DNA of 64,000 bases from positions 1 to 64,000 of the forward strand of contig CANTUR010000600.1 of the NCBI GenBank assembly GCA_947683625.1. Direction: 5' to 3'. Under the pieces are notes generated by a model. It searched no databases. It saw only the letters and a program-made list of their open reading frames with translations, and was not told where the DNA came from. The translations under genes and the position numbers were made by a program. The stretch comes from Mallotus nudiflorus (lineage: Eukaryota; Streptophyta; Magnoliopsida; Malpighiales; Euphorbiaceae). This document shows, one piece after another, positions 1 through 9,949 of the stretch (its first letter is position 1; each line of letters opens with the position of its first letter).

Positions 1-2552
1 CGCCGTTTCTCCCTCCTCCGGCCACCGTTTTTGACACCGCCGGTCGCTATCTTCTCCTTGAGCTCCGGTGAGTGTTATTCTAGCTTTGGTTTGAGCTAAA
101 ATGGTCTAGAATTGCTTAGGTTTCGATTTGAAAATTTCAGCCTCTTTGGGTTTTCGATTTTTTTTGAGCTTCGATTTGGATGATTCATGGAAAATTCCTT
201 CACAAATGTTGTTCCTGGTAGCTTAATCTTCATGTATGAATTTTTACAGAATTTTTGGAGATTGTTTGGATTTTTGGGTATTTTTGAATATTTTAATATT
301 ATTTTCTAATTTTCGGAAATTAATTATTTAAATTATGAAATTGGAGTTTATGGTTGAATTAGGTGTTGAAATGAATTATAGGAATTTATTTGGAATTTTT
401 ATGAATTTCTAAGTATTTATTTTTAATTATTGAAGTTTATGTGATTTTGTAAAATTAAGTTAATTGTGTTTTAAAATTGAATTTAATTAGTTAATTGAGT
501 TTAATTATTGATATTATTGATAAATATGTTGAAAAAATTAATTTTGGATAATTGTATGATTTTTGGTGAATTTTTGAAGTAATTTAGGTATATATATATA
601 TATAGGGGTATTTTGGTAATTTTACCCTAAATTGTCTAAAAATGTAATTTAATTGGTTTTAATATTTATTTAAGGTATAAAAATGATTTCTACAAAAATA
701 TCTAGTATTTTTAACTAATTAAAACTATTTTCCGGGAATTATTTTCAATTATATATATAATATACGGTTTTTCTAATAAAATGAGTTTTAATCGGTTTTT
801 TACAGTGTTTCAAGATTTATTATGTAATTTCTACGTATGAAATGTATTTTTATGATTTAAGAATATTTTTGGTATATTTGAATATATTCTGTGTTTGTGG
901 ACCCCGGTCGACAGATTGTAGTCTGAAGTCCGACCGAGGGGTTGTGATTGATTGTGGTGTTTATTTTGAAGTGTATTTTCTTTGCAGGGTCGGCTCTACT
1001 CTTTTGAGTAGAGAGATGTCCGTTTTACAGGGGAGGTTCTGCCGAATTTCTGGTAGAATTCTCGTAAAACATGATATCCAGTCGAACCCTAATTTCGATT
1101 CTGTGTTGAATACTCTAGATTTAATTCTAGGATTTCTGTTAGGGTTATTTGATGTCGATCGATTAATTATTTCTTGTTTAGTTGCGCCGAGACCGAGGGT
1201 TAGTGGACCAGGCCCGTCGGACCTGTCTCGTGGAGCGCATTAGGTGAGTTACTATATTATATATATATGCTTAGGATGCATGATTTAGAAAATGCATGTT
1301 TTATTTTGACTAAATATGCATAAATAACATGATTTATATTCAAGTATATTTTTGGTATATTTTTGGTATATAATAAATTAGTATACATGTTTTATTAATA
1401 AAATATATTTAAAATGTTTTTAAATATATTTTTAGTTTAATTCATGATTTGATTGGATTTATTTTGACATATATATACTCAAAATATACCTGGTTTATGT
1501 TTGGTATATTTTCGGTATATATATGGTTTATATTGCTATTTCATTTATATCCATGCATCATTTATTTTTGTGAATGAATGTTTTATATTTAAGAATGAAG
1601 GATATCAATAGAACGTGCTACCTAGTGGGCAGCACTAGGAGCCGAGTACGTACCGGTACGCCTATAGTGTTTAGGCTTTATTACTGACTATTTGTGGATA
1701 TCGATTTGATATGATTATTGATATGTGTGAGATGTGGTTTGTGTGTGATTGCTGGAGCTCGGTTGACCAAGTGTCTCGGGGCCAATCACACTGGCAGTCA
1801 GACTGCTGGAGCTCGGTTGACTTAGTGTCTCGGGGCCAGTCTACTGTCCATATGGATTAAGTGGATATATTTGGAATCAGTGAGCCTGTATGGCTAGAGT
1901 GTTGTTTAACACTATTTTCTGAGGTTGCGATATTCTAGGGTTCTATGTGATCCTTCATAAACTGGAATTTTTCAGTAAAATATATAAAATGATTTTTCTG
2001 CATCTGTATGAACTTGCCTGTATATATACATATTATATATATACTGTTGACTGTATGCATTATCACTGTATGTATATGTATTATAGTAATTCACTCAGTG
2101 AGGTCTGACTCCCCTCCGTTGACTATTTTTCAGGAGAGTCAACTTCCTCAGACCTCAGTAGCAGGTCGATACGCCGGATTTCTTCCGCCCCGGCTTCTTT
2201 ATGTAAATTATATACTTGAGTCTTATTTATTTTATCTAGACACTACAGTAGTTGTGATTTTCAGCAGTTGTGAAATAAAGTATTTGTTTTAAAGAGATGT
2301 ATTATAGTAAAACTGGATTTGTATAAAGATTATACATTTATGAGATTATATATGCGATGTGATGAGTTTTTGAATTAAATCCAGTTGATATGGATGATAT
2401 TGTAATATTTATGATTTTATTTTCCGCTGCATATTATATTTTTATTGTTATTATTGCATATTTATTTTATTTTTAGGCTTGCTACCGGTTCCGGATTCGA
2501 AAGAATTCCCGTTCCCTAGCGCCGGTCATGGCCCCTGTTTTGGGTCGTGACA
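1..2552 (+). repeat. LTR copy C of the long (about 3.2 kb) Ty3/gypsy LTR family, left part outside window
   Basis: The sequence matches the LTR at 33365-36583 from about its position 700 to its end. It finishes with the family 3' terminus (gttttgggtcgtgaca). Landmarks shared with the other copies are: the GC-rich start ending in ctccttgagctccggtgagt (about 50-72), an island at 890-1243, a 12-bp palindrome cgtaccggtacg (1649-1660), two 'gctggagctcggttgac' blocks (about 1750 and 1804), and the island at 2100-2205. The 3' end abuts the interior of an opposite-strand LTR copy, so C most likely inserted into that copy. Whether C is a solo LTR or the 3' LTR of a longer element cannot be seen here. 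Confidence 0.9.
842..1243 (+). CDS. Open frame (133 aa) over the second GC island of LTR C; function unknown
   Basis: I do not recognise this protein. It is listed because the same frame is recognisable in other LTR copies: A (minus strand, about 5273-4930), E (about 35020-35280) and F (about 41360-41615), around the peptide SREMSVLQGRFCRI and, in C, E and F, the C-terminal SRGA. The first part (842-987) may not be coding, because position 987 ends in a splice-acceptor-like tttgcag and the stop at 1241-1243 directly touches a donor-like gtgagt. E and F carry a TAG inside. It could be a small LTR-borne ORF, an exon of a spliced leader, or only a conserved non-coding island. Confidence 0.25.
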   Translation: MYFYDLRIFLVYLNIFCVCGPRSTDCSLKSDRGVVIDCGVYFEVYFLCRVGSTLLSREMSVLQGRFCRISGRILVKHDIQSNPNFDSVLNTLDLILGFLLGLFDVDRLIISCLVAPRPRVSGPGPSDLSRGAH

Positions 2553-4143
2553 ACAAACACAGAATATATTCCAGATATACCAAAAATATCCTAAAATCAC
2601 AGAACTACATCTCATAGGTAGAAATTACATAATTAACCTTGAAACACCTGTAAAAACCGAATAAAACTCATTTTATTAGCTAAAACCGTATATTATATAT
2701 ATAATTGAAATAATTCACGAAAAATAGTTTTATTAGTTAAAAATACCAAATATTTTGTAGAAATCATTTTTATACCTTAAATAAATATTAAAACCAATTA
2801 AATTACATTTTTAGACAATTTAGGGTAAAATTACCAAAATACCCCTATATATATAAATTTACTTAAATTACTTCAAAAATTCACCAAAAATCATACAATT
2901 ACCCAAAATTAATTTTCTCAACATATTTATCAATAATATCAATAATTAAACTCAATTCACCAATTAAATTCAAATTAAAACACATTTAACCTAATTTTCC
3001 AATTTACATAAACTTTAATAATTCAAAATAAATACTTAGAAATTCATAAAAATTCCAAATAAATTCCTATAATTCATTTCAACACCTAATTCAACCATAA
3101 ACTCCAATTTCATAATTTAAATAATTAATTTCCGAAAATTAGAAAATAATATTAAAATATTCAAAAATACCCAAAAATCCAAAAAATCTCCAAAAATTCT
3201 ACAAAAATCATACATGTATATTAAGCTACTAGAAACAACATTTGTGAAGGGAGTTTTCATGAATCATCCAATTATAAGCTCAAAAAAAATCAAAAACCCT
3301 AATAGGCCGAAATTGACAAAATCGAAACCTAAGCAATTCTAGACCATTTTAGCTCAAACCAAAGCTAGAATCATACTCAAAGGAGCTCAAGGAGAAGAAA
3401 GAGACCGGCGGGTGTCGAAAACGATGGCCGGAATCGACGTGATCGACGGTGGATCGATTTTCAGCTTCTCCGGCCAAAATCGACCTCCAGACGCCGGAAA
3501 CGGCCTCCTCAGGCGGCGGAATTGGTTGGGGAAGATGGTGGCACACCGGACGGCACACCCACGGTGAAGGAACGGCACGGCAGTGACCGGAAATGGAGAA
3601 GGGAAGAATCGGAGGAAGAAGAAGAAGTCGGGGGGCAGTTTTGTAATTTTCCAAATCTTTTGTAATTTGACAAATATATGTATATATATATACTTTATAC
3701 TATATATTAAAATAATATTAAATTACACACATCAAATATACACCACACACATAAAATTTAATATTTTAATAATTTATACTAAATAAAATTAATTAAATAA
3801 TAATAAAACAAATAAATACTTAATAAAATATTAGGGTAATAATAAACCCTAATTAAATAAATATACACACACAGACTTTATTTAATAATTTATAAATATG
3901 TATGAGTTCATGCAAGTTCGTAAATACATTTAAAATAATTAATAATACATTGTTTATGTGAAAATTTCCCCGAAAATGCAAGTCCCGGGAAAATTTTACG
4001 TAAAACACTGAAAATAATGCACCGTAATTAAAATAGGTTTTAAATACATATTAACTCGTAAAATATCATATAATGTACAGAAATTATTAACACTGCATAT
4101 CCCGGTACAGTGTAAAAATATTTTTAAAACACGGGATATTACA
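2553..4143 (-). repeat. LTR copy B, truncated by insertion of copy C
   Basis: This is the reverse complement of the long LTR. Its 5' terminus (tgtaatatcccgtg) lies at 4143 and it runs leftward for about half the LTR, stopping at the junction with copy C. Its right edge abuts the interior of another minus-strand LTR (copy A), so B inserted into A. Positions 2553-3420 are complementary to about 60-893 of copy C, giving a large inverted repeat. The GC island around 3390-3600 holds a degenerate version of the island-1 frame seen in copies A and G. Confidence 0.9.
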
Positions 4144-4851
4144 TCACTGCTTATGAAGGATCAAGTAGAACCCTAGTAAATCGCAACCTCAAACAGTGTT
4201 AAACAACACTCTAGCCATATAGGCTCACTTATTCCAAATATGTTCACTTGTTCCATTTGGACAGTAGACTGGCCCCGAGACACTAAGTCAACCGAGCTCT
4301 AGCAGTCTGACTGTCAGTGTGATTGGTCCCGAGACACTTGGTCAACCTAACTCCAACAATCACACTCTCAAATCACATCACACATCAAATAAATAAATTC
4401 AAAATAATATCCACAAATAGGTTAGTAATATAGCCTAAATGCTATCAGCGTACCGGTACGTACTCAGTCCTAGTGCTGCCCACTAGGTAGCACGTTATAT
4501 TGATATCCTTCATTAATATATAAAACATACATTGATAAAAATAAATGATGCATTAATTTAAAATAAATAACAACATAAACCATAATATACTAGAAATATA
4601 CCAAAAGTAAACAAGGTATATTTCGAGTATATATACGTCAAATAAATCCAATATAGTTGCAAAATAAACTAGAAATATATTTAAAACATTTTAAGTATAA
4701 ATGTTTAATCAAAACAGCATATAATTTAAAATATATCAAAATATATCAAAATATACCAAAAATAAACCAAAAATAAACTTAAGTGCTAATTAAATCATTT
4801 ATGCATATTTTATCAAAATAAACCATACATTCTAAACAGCACCCTAAAAAC

Positions 4852-4858
<7 letters not shown>

Positions 4859-4917
<59 letters not shown>

Positions 4918-4934
4918 TAATAATAATAATAATA
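4859..4934. repeat. (TAA)n microsatellite inside LTR copy A
   Basis: About 25 near-perfect repeats of a TAA/ATA trinucleotide, with one interruption near 4917. They sit just after the second LTR island, where copies E and F have only a short tatata run, so this is a copy-specific expansion. Confidence 0.95.
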
Positions 4935-6105
4935 ACTCACAATTATTGCACTCCTCGAGATGGTCCGATGGGCCTGGTCCACTAGGTCTTTGGTCTCGAC
5001 GTAACTAAACAAATAAACGACAACAGAAATCAAAATAAATCTAACAGAAGTTCTAAAGACTCGATCTAGAATATTAGACACAATATTAAAATAGAAATTC
5101 GATTGGACATCACGTTTTACGAGAATTCTACCAAAAATCCAGCAGAACCTCTCCTGTAAAACGGACATCTCTCTACTCAAAGAGTAGAGCTGGTTTTGCA
5201 AAAAAACACACTTCGAAAATAGACACATAATTACAATCACAATCCCTCGGTCGGACTCCAAACTACAATTCACTAACCGAGTTCACAATTCACAGAAATT
5301 CACAAAATACCAAAAATACCCTTATATAATAAAAATATATTTTATAAATTCAAATTACGTAATTAATCCTAAAACACATTAAAAATCGATAAAAACTCAT
5401 TTATTTAGAAAAAATCGTATATTATATATCTAATTTGAAAAATAATTACGAAAAATAGTTTTAATTAGTTAAAAATACTAAATAATTTATAGAAATCATT
5501 TTTATAACCCTAAATAACAAGTAAAACCAATATAATTATATTTTAACTGATTTAGTGTCAAATTACCAAATACCCCTATATATATAAATTACTAAAATTA
5601 GTAAAAAATTCACCAAAAATAATATAATTACTCAAAATTAATTTTCTCTACATGTAATTCAATAATATCAATAAATATACTCAATTTACCAATTTATTTC
5701 AATTAAACACATAATTAACCCTATTTTTCAAAATTACATAAACTTAATAAATTCCAAAATAAATACATAAAATTCAAAAAATTACAAATAAATTTCTATA
5801 ATGCATTTCAACACCTATAATCACCATAAACACAAATTCATAATTTAATTAATTAATTTTCAAAAATTAGAAAATATTAATAAAATAATCAAAAATACCC
5901 AAAAATCAAAATAAATTCAAAAAATTTTAAAAAAATTATAACATGTATATTGAGCTTCCAGGATCAAATTTTGTGAAGAAATTTTTCATGAATCAATCAA
6001 ATTGAAGCTCAAAAAAAATTCAAGAACCCTAATAGGCCGAAATAGCAAAATCAAAACCTAGGGAAATCTAGACCATTTTAAGTGAAAAAAAGCTTGGAAT
6101 CACAC

Positions 6106-6409
6106 TCACCGGAGCTCAAGGAGAAGATAGAGACCGGCGGTTTCAATTTTGGTGGCCGGAATCACATCAATCGGAGCTTGATCGATTTTCGGCTTCTTTG
6201 AGAAAAATCGGTCAAAACTCATCGGAAATGGGTGCTTCAGGCGTCGGGAATGGCTGGCAAGGGAGGAGGAAGGAGGAGAGGCACACTGACGGCAAGAAAA
6301 CCAGCTTGAATTAGCCGGAAATGGGAGAAACCGATCGGGAGGGAAGAAGATGAAGATAGTGGCAAAACTGTAAATAAAGTAAACTTCTGATTTTTGATAA
6401 ATAATAATG

Positions 6410-6440
<31 letters not shown>

Positions 6441-6450
6441 TCCCACACAC
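6106..6450 (-). CDS. Open frame (114 aa) over the first GC island of LTR A; function unknown
   Basis: I do not recognise this protein. The N-terminal part is low-complexity translation of a TA repeat and is probably not coding. The rest contains CRQCASPPSSS, RRLKHPFP, KKPKID and ends in LLLELR. A similar frame with the same C-terminal LLLELR occurs in copy G (62817-63092), at the left window edge in copy C (about 1-70), and with frameshifts in B, E and F. The stop codon overlaps a donor-like sequence (cggtgagtg). It is either a small LTR-borne ORF or the coding-like 5' exon of the element transcript. Confidence 0.25.
6414..6440. repeat. (TA)n microsatellite in LTR copy A
   Basis: About 13 TA repeats. 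The same LTR position holds a much longer (TA)n in copy F and a short run in copies E and G. Confidence 0.9.
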
Positions 6451-6855
6451 AAATAATTCTCACCGCATAAATATTTTATTATATTTAATAATTTTTTACA
6501 CTTATAATTAATTAATTAATTAATATTAAAATTAAATAATAAAATTAAGGAAATTAATTAAGCCCTAATTAATTTAAATAAATAAACATATATACATTTT
6601 ATTTAGCACTTAAAAATTATATATGAGTTCATGCAAATTCGTAAAACTAGTCAAAATAATTAGTATTAAATTATTTACGTATCAATTTTTTTGAAAATAT
6701 AATTCTCGGAAAAATTTTACATAAAGTACTTAAAATAATTAAAATTAGCTTTAATAAATATCAAACTCATAAAAATATCATAAATATATATAAAAATTAT
6801 TAATACTGCATATCTCGATGCAGTATAAAAATATTTAAAAACTCGGGATATTACA

Positions 6856-7828
6856 TAAATCTAATAAAACCTTGAACAACAAATGTTATCATAGCAAGAT
6901 TTATATTTATGCACTATTTACATCATTTACAAAGATAAATGTAATAGAAAAAAAACAAAATAGGAAAACGAGAGTAGAATAGCACAAGAAAAAATGTATA
7001 ACTAACAAAACAAGACATTCACAATAGAATATAATCCTAAAACATGTCAACAACCTAGATCATATTATTTTATTAAATCATATACTAAATTTTGTAAAAA
7101 TAAATATTGAAATTTTGAGAATTGTGGGGCTTGATATTATTTAGTTAACCTATATAATTTTAAAATCAATCTATATCATTTTGTGATCAACCATGCATCA
7201 TTTTATTATAATTTTTTTATATTATGATAATTTAGTAAAATATATGCTCTTTTGTTTTTTTACTTGATATTTTGTGATATTATTTAGTCAACCTTTGTAA
7301 AAATTAGTGAATTTGGTATCTTTTTTTAATGATTAATCATATATTATTTTATGATTTACTGTATATTAAATTTTAATCTATTTGTTTTAAAAATGACAAT
7401 ATTATATAAATAAAAGTTATCATTTCGATCGTTAAAACAATGTTCGTTAGAATCAATGTCATTGGGACGAGGAGAGACCAATTAGCTATTAGATGTTAAT
7501 AGTTAGTATTTCAAAAACCCACCGCCAATGTTACATTTGCATCCATTTCACAGGAGCCGTACACCCACTATTGTGCACTGTGAATCCAAATGTTTTTTGT
7601 TTACTCTGTGCATCCAAATATCTGGTGTATCATTTCTCTGTATTTTTAAATCGGCATTAGTGTGTGTATTTTTAAATCGACGTTTGTGTGTGTGTATATA
7701 TATATCTACTGTCCATCAAATGTTTTTTTTTTCTTCTTTTCTTCTTTTTTTCCTTTAAAAATATATGTTTTTTTTTTTTAGGATAAATTTGGCTAGCTCT
7801 CAGTGATTTTAGTATGTTTTTTTTATAG
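6856..7828. other. Gene-free AT-rich flank
   Basis: I see no coding frame, LTR terminus or structural RNA. The stretch is low-complexity AT-rich DNA up to about 7480. It then has a few short phrases with runs of T and (TG)n/(TA)n near 7680-7780 that look like intron or UTR sequence in front of the GAUT-like exon. Confidence 0.5.
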
Positions 7829-8853
7829 GTCCAATTTACCAGATACAACAAGGGAGCACAAATATGGTAGAGTATTATCTGCCACCAATGATCAACAAAC
7901 CGATAATATCATCAGACAGGTCACTGCCTCCGCTGATCAACACCCAAATCGGACTGCCCATGAAATGGATCGCAGTAAAAGGGTATCCCATAGAGGATCT
8001 GTCACTGCCTCTGAAAACGTGGTACATTATCTCTCTGTTTCTGATCTCCAATGCCCAAAAAGCCCATGACATTTTCTTCTTTTCCCTTTTTCTTTCGGTT
8101 TGAAAGTATACCCACCCACTGATTTTGATGTTTGATAGCAATATCCAATATATATATATATATTTTTTAAAAAAAGATCCACTCTAGTCCACTCTTACCC
8201 ACCAATTATCTCCGCTGTTAGAAGTTGTCATGGTCGTTGTTCATGAACTCTTTCTAATTTAAATGTATTCCTCAAATTGGTCACAATCCTTGCCGCTGAA
8301 GCTTCTATTTGAATATTTCCATTTGAAAAGACAGATTTTTTTCCCCCTCCCATCATCTTTAAATTTTTATTCTGGATTGAACTGGTCAATGGACCTGGCA
8401 TAAATACATACTGAATTTATCAAGTGTCTGGACAATTTTAGCCTTTTGATGAGCTTATCCATTTCCCACTGTTGTCATTGATATTCTTTGCTTCTCTAAG
8501 TTGAAAGATATTTTGAACCTATTGGTGATAGTAACAAATTTTATTTTTACTAGCTTGTGCAGCACTCTGGTTTAGCTTCTGAAAATGCCAATGAGATGGG
8601 AGACCCCAAGACCACAGCTGATAAACAGACAGCTCAAACAACTATGCCAGATGCTCGGGCGCGGCAACTCAGAGATCCACTCATCAGGGCGAAGGTGTAC
8701 CTGTCTCTTCGGTTGCGCATAAAGGAAGTTCAGCGTGTGCTGGGAGATGCATCGGGGACAGAGTGGGGATCTATGGAAAGACGAATGAGTGGTCCTGTGA
8801 TTACAGTTGACCTTGGGGACAGAGTGTTGAACTGGTTCTGCTGTTACTGTTAG
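7829..8853 (+). pseudogene. Fragment of a GAUT-family galacturonosyltransferase gene (N-terminal stem region), two exons
   Basis: Family role: GAUT proteins are Golgi type II glycosyltransferases (GT8) that build pectic homogalacturonan. Exon-like piece 1 starts after an acceptor (tttttatag, ends 7828) and reads GRVLSATNDQQTDNIIRQVT. Piece 2 starts after ttgtgcag (ends 8562) and reads MPDARARQLRDPLIRAKVYL, then RLRIKEVQRVLGDAS. These match the conserved stem region before the catalytic domain as I recall it. Compared with the family, about a dozen residues are missing between YLSL and RLRIKEVQ, and similarity stops near 8750. No GT8 catalytic domain (DxD region) is present here or downstream before the LINE. 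It is therefore a gene fragment, probably left by rearrangement, unless the other exons lie beyond the nested elements. Confidence 0.65.
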
Positions 8854-9298
8854 GTTGACGTTAAAGTGCACTCTCTCACGTTTTTTTACTTTTTTTTTTT
8901 TGGCCCTTTTAGGTGCGTCTCACGTCTTGTGATATTGTTGTTGTTGTTTTGGTCCCTGAATTTGTACAAAGCAAAGGTTGCCCGTAACCTTTTACAACTG
9001 GCTAGTTTTGTAAGTTAAATTCTGTTTAAACCCAAGTTTGCAAGATAGGGCGGGGAAGCCGAACACCACGGGTTCAAGGCCCAACCCAAAAGGAGGCAAT
9101 AGAGCCCTAATATAGAAAATTGGATGCTCAAAGGCAAACTGAATCACAGGTTTAGAAACACTGAAATAACATTATATATATATATATATATTCAAATAGA
9201 AAATAGGTATTCAAATATAAAGTTAATTATAACTTGGAATATTACTAAAATATCAATATAAATTTTCAGTAAATTTGAAAATCTGTTCATTTGCTACC
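8854..9298. other. Gene-free spacer between GAUT-like fragment and LINE
   Basis: No coding frame is visible. It contains a T-rich run (8880-8900), a (TA)n run at 9172-9191, and a short phrase gggttcaaggcccaaccc near 9080 that resembles a Pol III B box but has no matching tRNA fold. Confidence 0.5.
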
Positions 9299-9316
9299 AG
9301 TTTATCACATTGAATT
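9299..9316. repeat. Target-site duplication of the LINE, poly(A) side
   Basis: agtttatcacattgaatt is repeated at 33268-33285 with a single C/T difference. It lies directly outside the T-run (poly(A) tail on the minus strand) and so marks the 3' boundary of the LINE insertion. Confidence 0.85.
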
Positions 9317-9340
9317 TTTTTTTAATAAACAGAAATTTCA

Positions 9341-9931
9341 TTAATGACAGCTCTCATGAGCTAAAATAGAAACAAGAAATGCAGGAGAAGAAAACCACTC
9401 TTGAGAGCCACTAACAGATATAGCAGCCTGAGCACAAGCATGAGCTGTTGAATTTGCAATTCTATAAACAAACCGAAAATGCACATTTCTAAAGTGCTTG
9501 ACAAGACACAGACAATAATCTATTATAAAACCAAACGAAGAAACAACATCTTGGCGACGCAAAGCTTGAATAACCTGCAGCGAATCCAATTCCACAATAC
9601 AATCATCATAACCTTCCAACTTCAACCAACTTTGAGTTTCTTTGACACCTACGGCTTCAGCTTCTTTGGGAGAAATAAAACTTGTGATAGATTGACTCTT
9701 AGCTCGAAGTAGTGACCCCTGTGAGTCTCTTAGAACCCACCCAATACCTGCTTTGTTAGAAAGTGAATGGACAGCAGCATCAACGTTTAATTTCAATATA
9801 TCAGTTTGAGGCTTGGACCAGCACATTTCGCCAGCTATCTGATTGGAGGGAACATTTTCAAGATTCAATCCAAACCCTTTTATCAGCTTCCACTGACTCA
9901 AATTATGACCAGCAATATTAATAATATGCAA
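9341..9931 (-). pseudogene. LINE RNase H domain (C-terminal part of ORF2)
   Basis: This 196-aa open frame starts with a conserved LKLNVDAA segment, followed by GIGWVLRDSQG, ELDSLQVIQAL and ANSTAHACA. That is the order of a plant LINE RNase H domain (RVT_3 type). The first acidic position (NVDAA) and the ELDS block are visible. It is the 3'-most coding part, followed by a short UTR and the poly(A) tail. Upstream the frame to the reverse transcriptase is broken near 9940-10060. Confidence 0.85.
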
Positions 9932-9949
9932 AGCTGTGGCATTAATCCC

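Larger units (their letters stand above)
4144..6855 (-). repeat. LTR copy A, split by insertion of copy B
   Basis: This is the reverse complement of the long LTR from its start (tgtaatatcccgag at 6855) to about its position 2700. It lacks the last 500-600 bp, which should lie to the left of the window if B and C are nested in it. It carries the cgtaccggtacg palindrome (4449-4460), the duplicated gagctcggttgac blocks (about 4262-4355) and a long TAA microsatellite. The bases next to 6855 (taaat) are flanking DNA and a candidate target duplication; its partner is not in the window. Confidence 0.9.

Noticed and set aside
3349..3654. Overlapping ORFs on both strands in the GC islands of LTR copies (also 33891-34109, 40175-40441, 62864-63058)
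   Set aside because: Open by base composition. Only the frame shared across copies is kept as a low-confidence call; the others are shadows.
4779..5273. 164-aa minus-strand ORF with poly-Tyr/Ile
   Set aside because: The tail is translation of the TAA microsatellite; only its N-terminal part corresponds to the island-2 frame, and it is mentioned there.
7875..8141. Minus-strand and second-frame ORFs over the GAUT-like exon
   Set aside because: The frame with GRVLSATNDQQ matches the family; the others are shadows.
8572..8871. 99-aa minus-strand ORF opposite GAUT-like exon 2
   Set aside because: Shadow of the plus-strand coding fragment.
9075..9100. tRNA-like B box (gggttcaaggcccaaccc)
   Set aside because: No A box at the right distance, no cloverleaf and no poly(A)/T tail of a SINE that I can delimit.
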